A DNA stretch of 5,714 bases from Acidimicrobiaceae bacterium (lineage in GTDB: Bacteria > Actinomycetota > Acidimicrobiia > Acidimicrobiales > Palsa-688), in the NCBI GenBank assembly GCA_003158835.1, contig PMLI01000137.1, positions 1-5,714 of the forward strand. Reading direction: 5' to 3'. The notes beneath the pieces are model-generated. The model saw nothing but the letters and a program-made list of their open reading frames with translations. It ran no database searches and was not told the origin of the DNA. Position 1 is the stretch's first letter; every line of letters starts with the position of its first letter. Made by a program: the position numbers and the translations under genes. Shown piece by piece: positions 5,131 through 5,714 of the stretch.

Positions 5131-5714
5131 ACTCTTCAACGGCCACGAAGTGGCCCTCCTCGAACTGCACCAGCTCCGGAGGGGCGTTGCGGGCCAATAC
5201 GGACGCGATGCTCGGCCCCCCTCCGATATGGAAGCGGGATTGCCAGGACTGGTCCTCCATCTCCATGAGGCTCGGGCGCGGGCCGGACGGTGCTGAGGGC
5301 GCGCCCGCCTTGAGCGGGTGGAGCGAGCTCTTCGAGTAGCGGGGGGACGCGTCGGCGGAGGAGGCGTCGGCCCCAAACGTGGAAACCTGCGCCCCTTGGG
5401 CGCGCCCGGCCGGCCCGTTGGGGGCTCCGGCGGCAGCGGGCCGGTCGTCATCGACCGCCTGCCACTTCCGGTGCAGCTGCGGAACGGCGGTGAGAAGGTG
5501 CTTGGTGTACGAGTGCTGGGGGTTACCGAAGACTTTTTCGGTGTCCCCCATCTCTACCACGGCGCCGTAGCGCAGGATGACGGTGCGGTCGCTGATGTAG
5601 TTGCCGAGGGAGAGGTCGTGGGTGATGAAAAGAACAGCCAGGCCTTTGCGCTTCAGCCCGACCAGCATGTTGAGCACGTCCACGCGAGTGGAGGCATCGA
5701 GCATGCTGATGATC
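5129..5714 (-). CDS. Oligopeptide-type (Opp/Dpp family) ABC transporter ATP-binding protein, C-terminal part (partial)
   Basis: The gene runs off the right edge. The last bases of the window encode Ile-Ile-Ser just before MLDAS, so the Met there is internal and the Walker A, signature and most of Walker B lie outside. Counting from that Met, visible parts are the D-loop (SMLDAS), the H-switch ITHD (27-30, His29), the strands VILRYGAVVEMG (42-53), and the OppF/DppF-type tail NPQHSYTKHLLTAVPQLHRKW (61-81), where the usual His-Pro-Tyr-Thr reads His-Ser-Tyr-Thr. This tail marks the peptide/oligosaccharide (PepT) importer family rather than the CUT1 sugar ATPases. Residues about 82-150 are an Ala/Pro/Ser/Gly-rich, probably disordered stretch. 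They are followed by an ordered end, WQSRFHIGGGP (154-164) and PPELVQFEEGHFVAVEE (175-191), which resembles the PLVEVEPGHWVA-type ending of OppF proteins. The position directly upstream of GH130 suggests import of mannosides. Confidence 0.9.
   Translation of the reverse strand, partial: IISMLDASTRVDVLNMLVGLKRKGLAVLFITHDLSLGNYISDRTVILRYGAVVEMGDTEKVFGNPQHSYTKHLLTAVPQLHRKWQAVDDDRPAAAGAPNGPAGRAQGAQVSTFGADASSADASPRYSKSSLHPLKAGAPSAPSGPRPSLMEMEDQSWQSRFHIGGGPSIASVLARNAPPELVQFEEGHFVAVEE

Overview
The window is high-GC DNA with tightly packed genes, strong GC bias at third codon positions and many long antisense shadow frames. The first gene carries Gly-Tyr-x-Leu-Val-Ala-x-Asp-Gly-Gly-x-Phe-Ser-Phe-Gly repeats, which are common in surface proteins of Actinomycetota, especially Acidimicrobiia-like lineages. 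This suggests an uncultivated or environmental actinobacterium. The lineage is inferred from that repeat style and base composition, not from a marker gene.

Layout. On the plus strand: the 3' end of a repeat-rich, probably exported protein (1-387); a CTP-synthase-C-terminal-like class I glutamine amidotransferase homologue (403-1119); a 14-bp tandem repeat that begins inside the end of that gene (1110-1165); and a 646-residue GH5-like glycoside hydrolase behind a strong Shine-Dalgarno (1198-3138). On the minus strand, read from the right edge: the 3' part of an oligopeptide-type (Opp/Dpp) ABC transporter ATPase (5129-5714), a GH130 mannoside phosphorylase (4121-5116) and a ketopantoate-reductase-family dehydrogenase (3096-4103). 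The minus-strand genes are 12 and 17 bp apart and look like one operon. The two gene sets converge, and their last 43 bp overlap.

How the genes fit together. GH130 enzymes of this sequence type phosphorolyse beta-mannosides to mannose 1-phosphate, and Opp-type ABC transporters import oligosaccharides in some beta-mannan systems. With a cytoplasmic GH5-like enzyme facing them, the likeliest reading is a mannoside uptake and intracellular breakdown locus: import by the ABC system, phosphorolysis by GH130, hydrolysis by GH5. Thermotoga maritima has a comparable grouping of Opp-type transporter, GH130 and GH5 genes. The exact substrate (beta-1,4-mannan or glucomannan oligosaccharides, or Man-GlcNAc from glycans) cannot be read from the sequence. 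The roles of the dehydrogenase and the amidotransferase-like protein are unknown.

I found no tRNA, rRNA, CRISPR array, insertion sequence or convincing terminator. The most noteworthy points are the amidotransferase homologue that keeps its Cys but lacks the usual His-Pro-Glu, the stop-codon-containing 14-bp repeat, the multidomain cytoplasmic GH5, and the linker-extended ABC ATPase.
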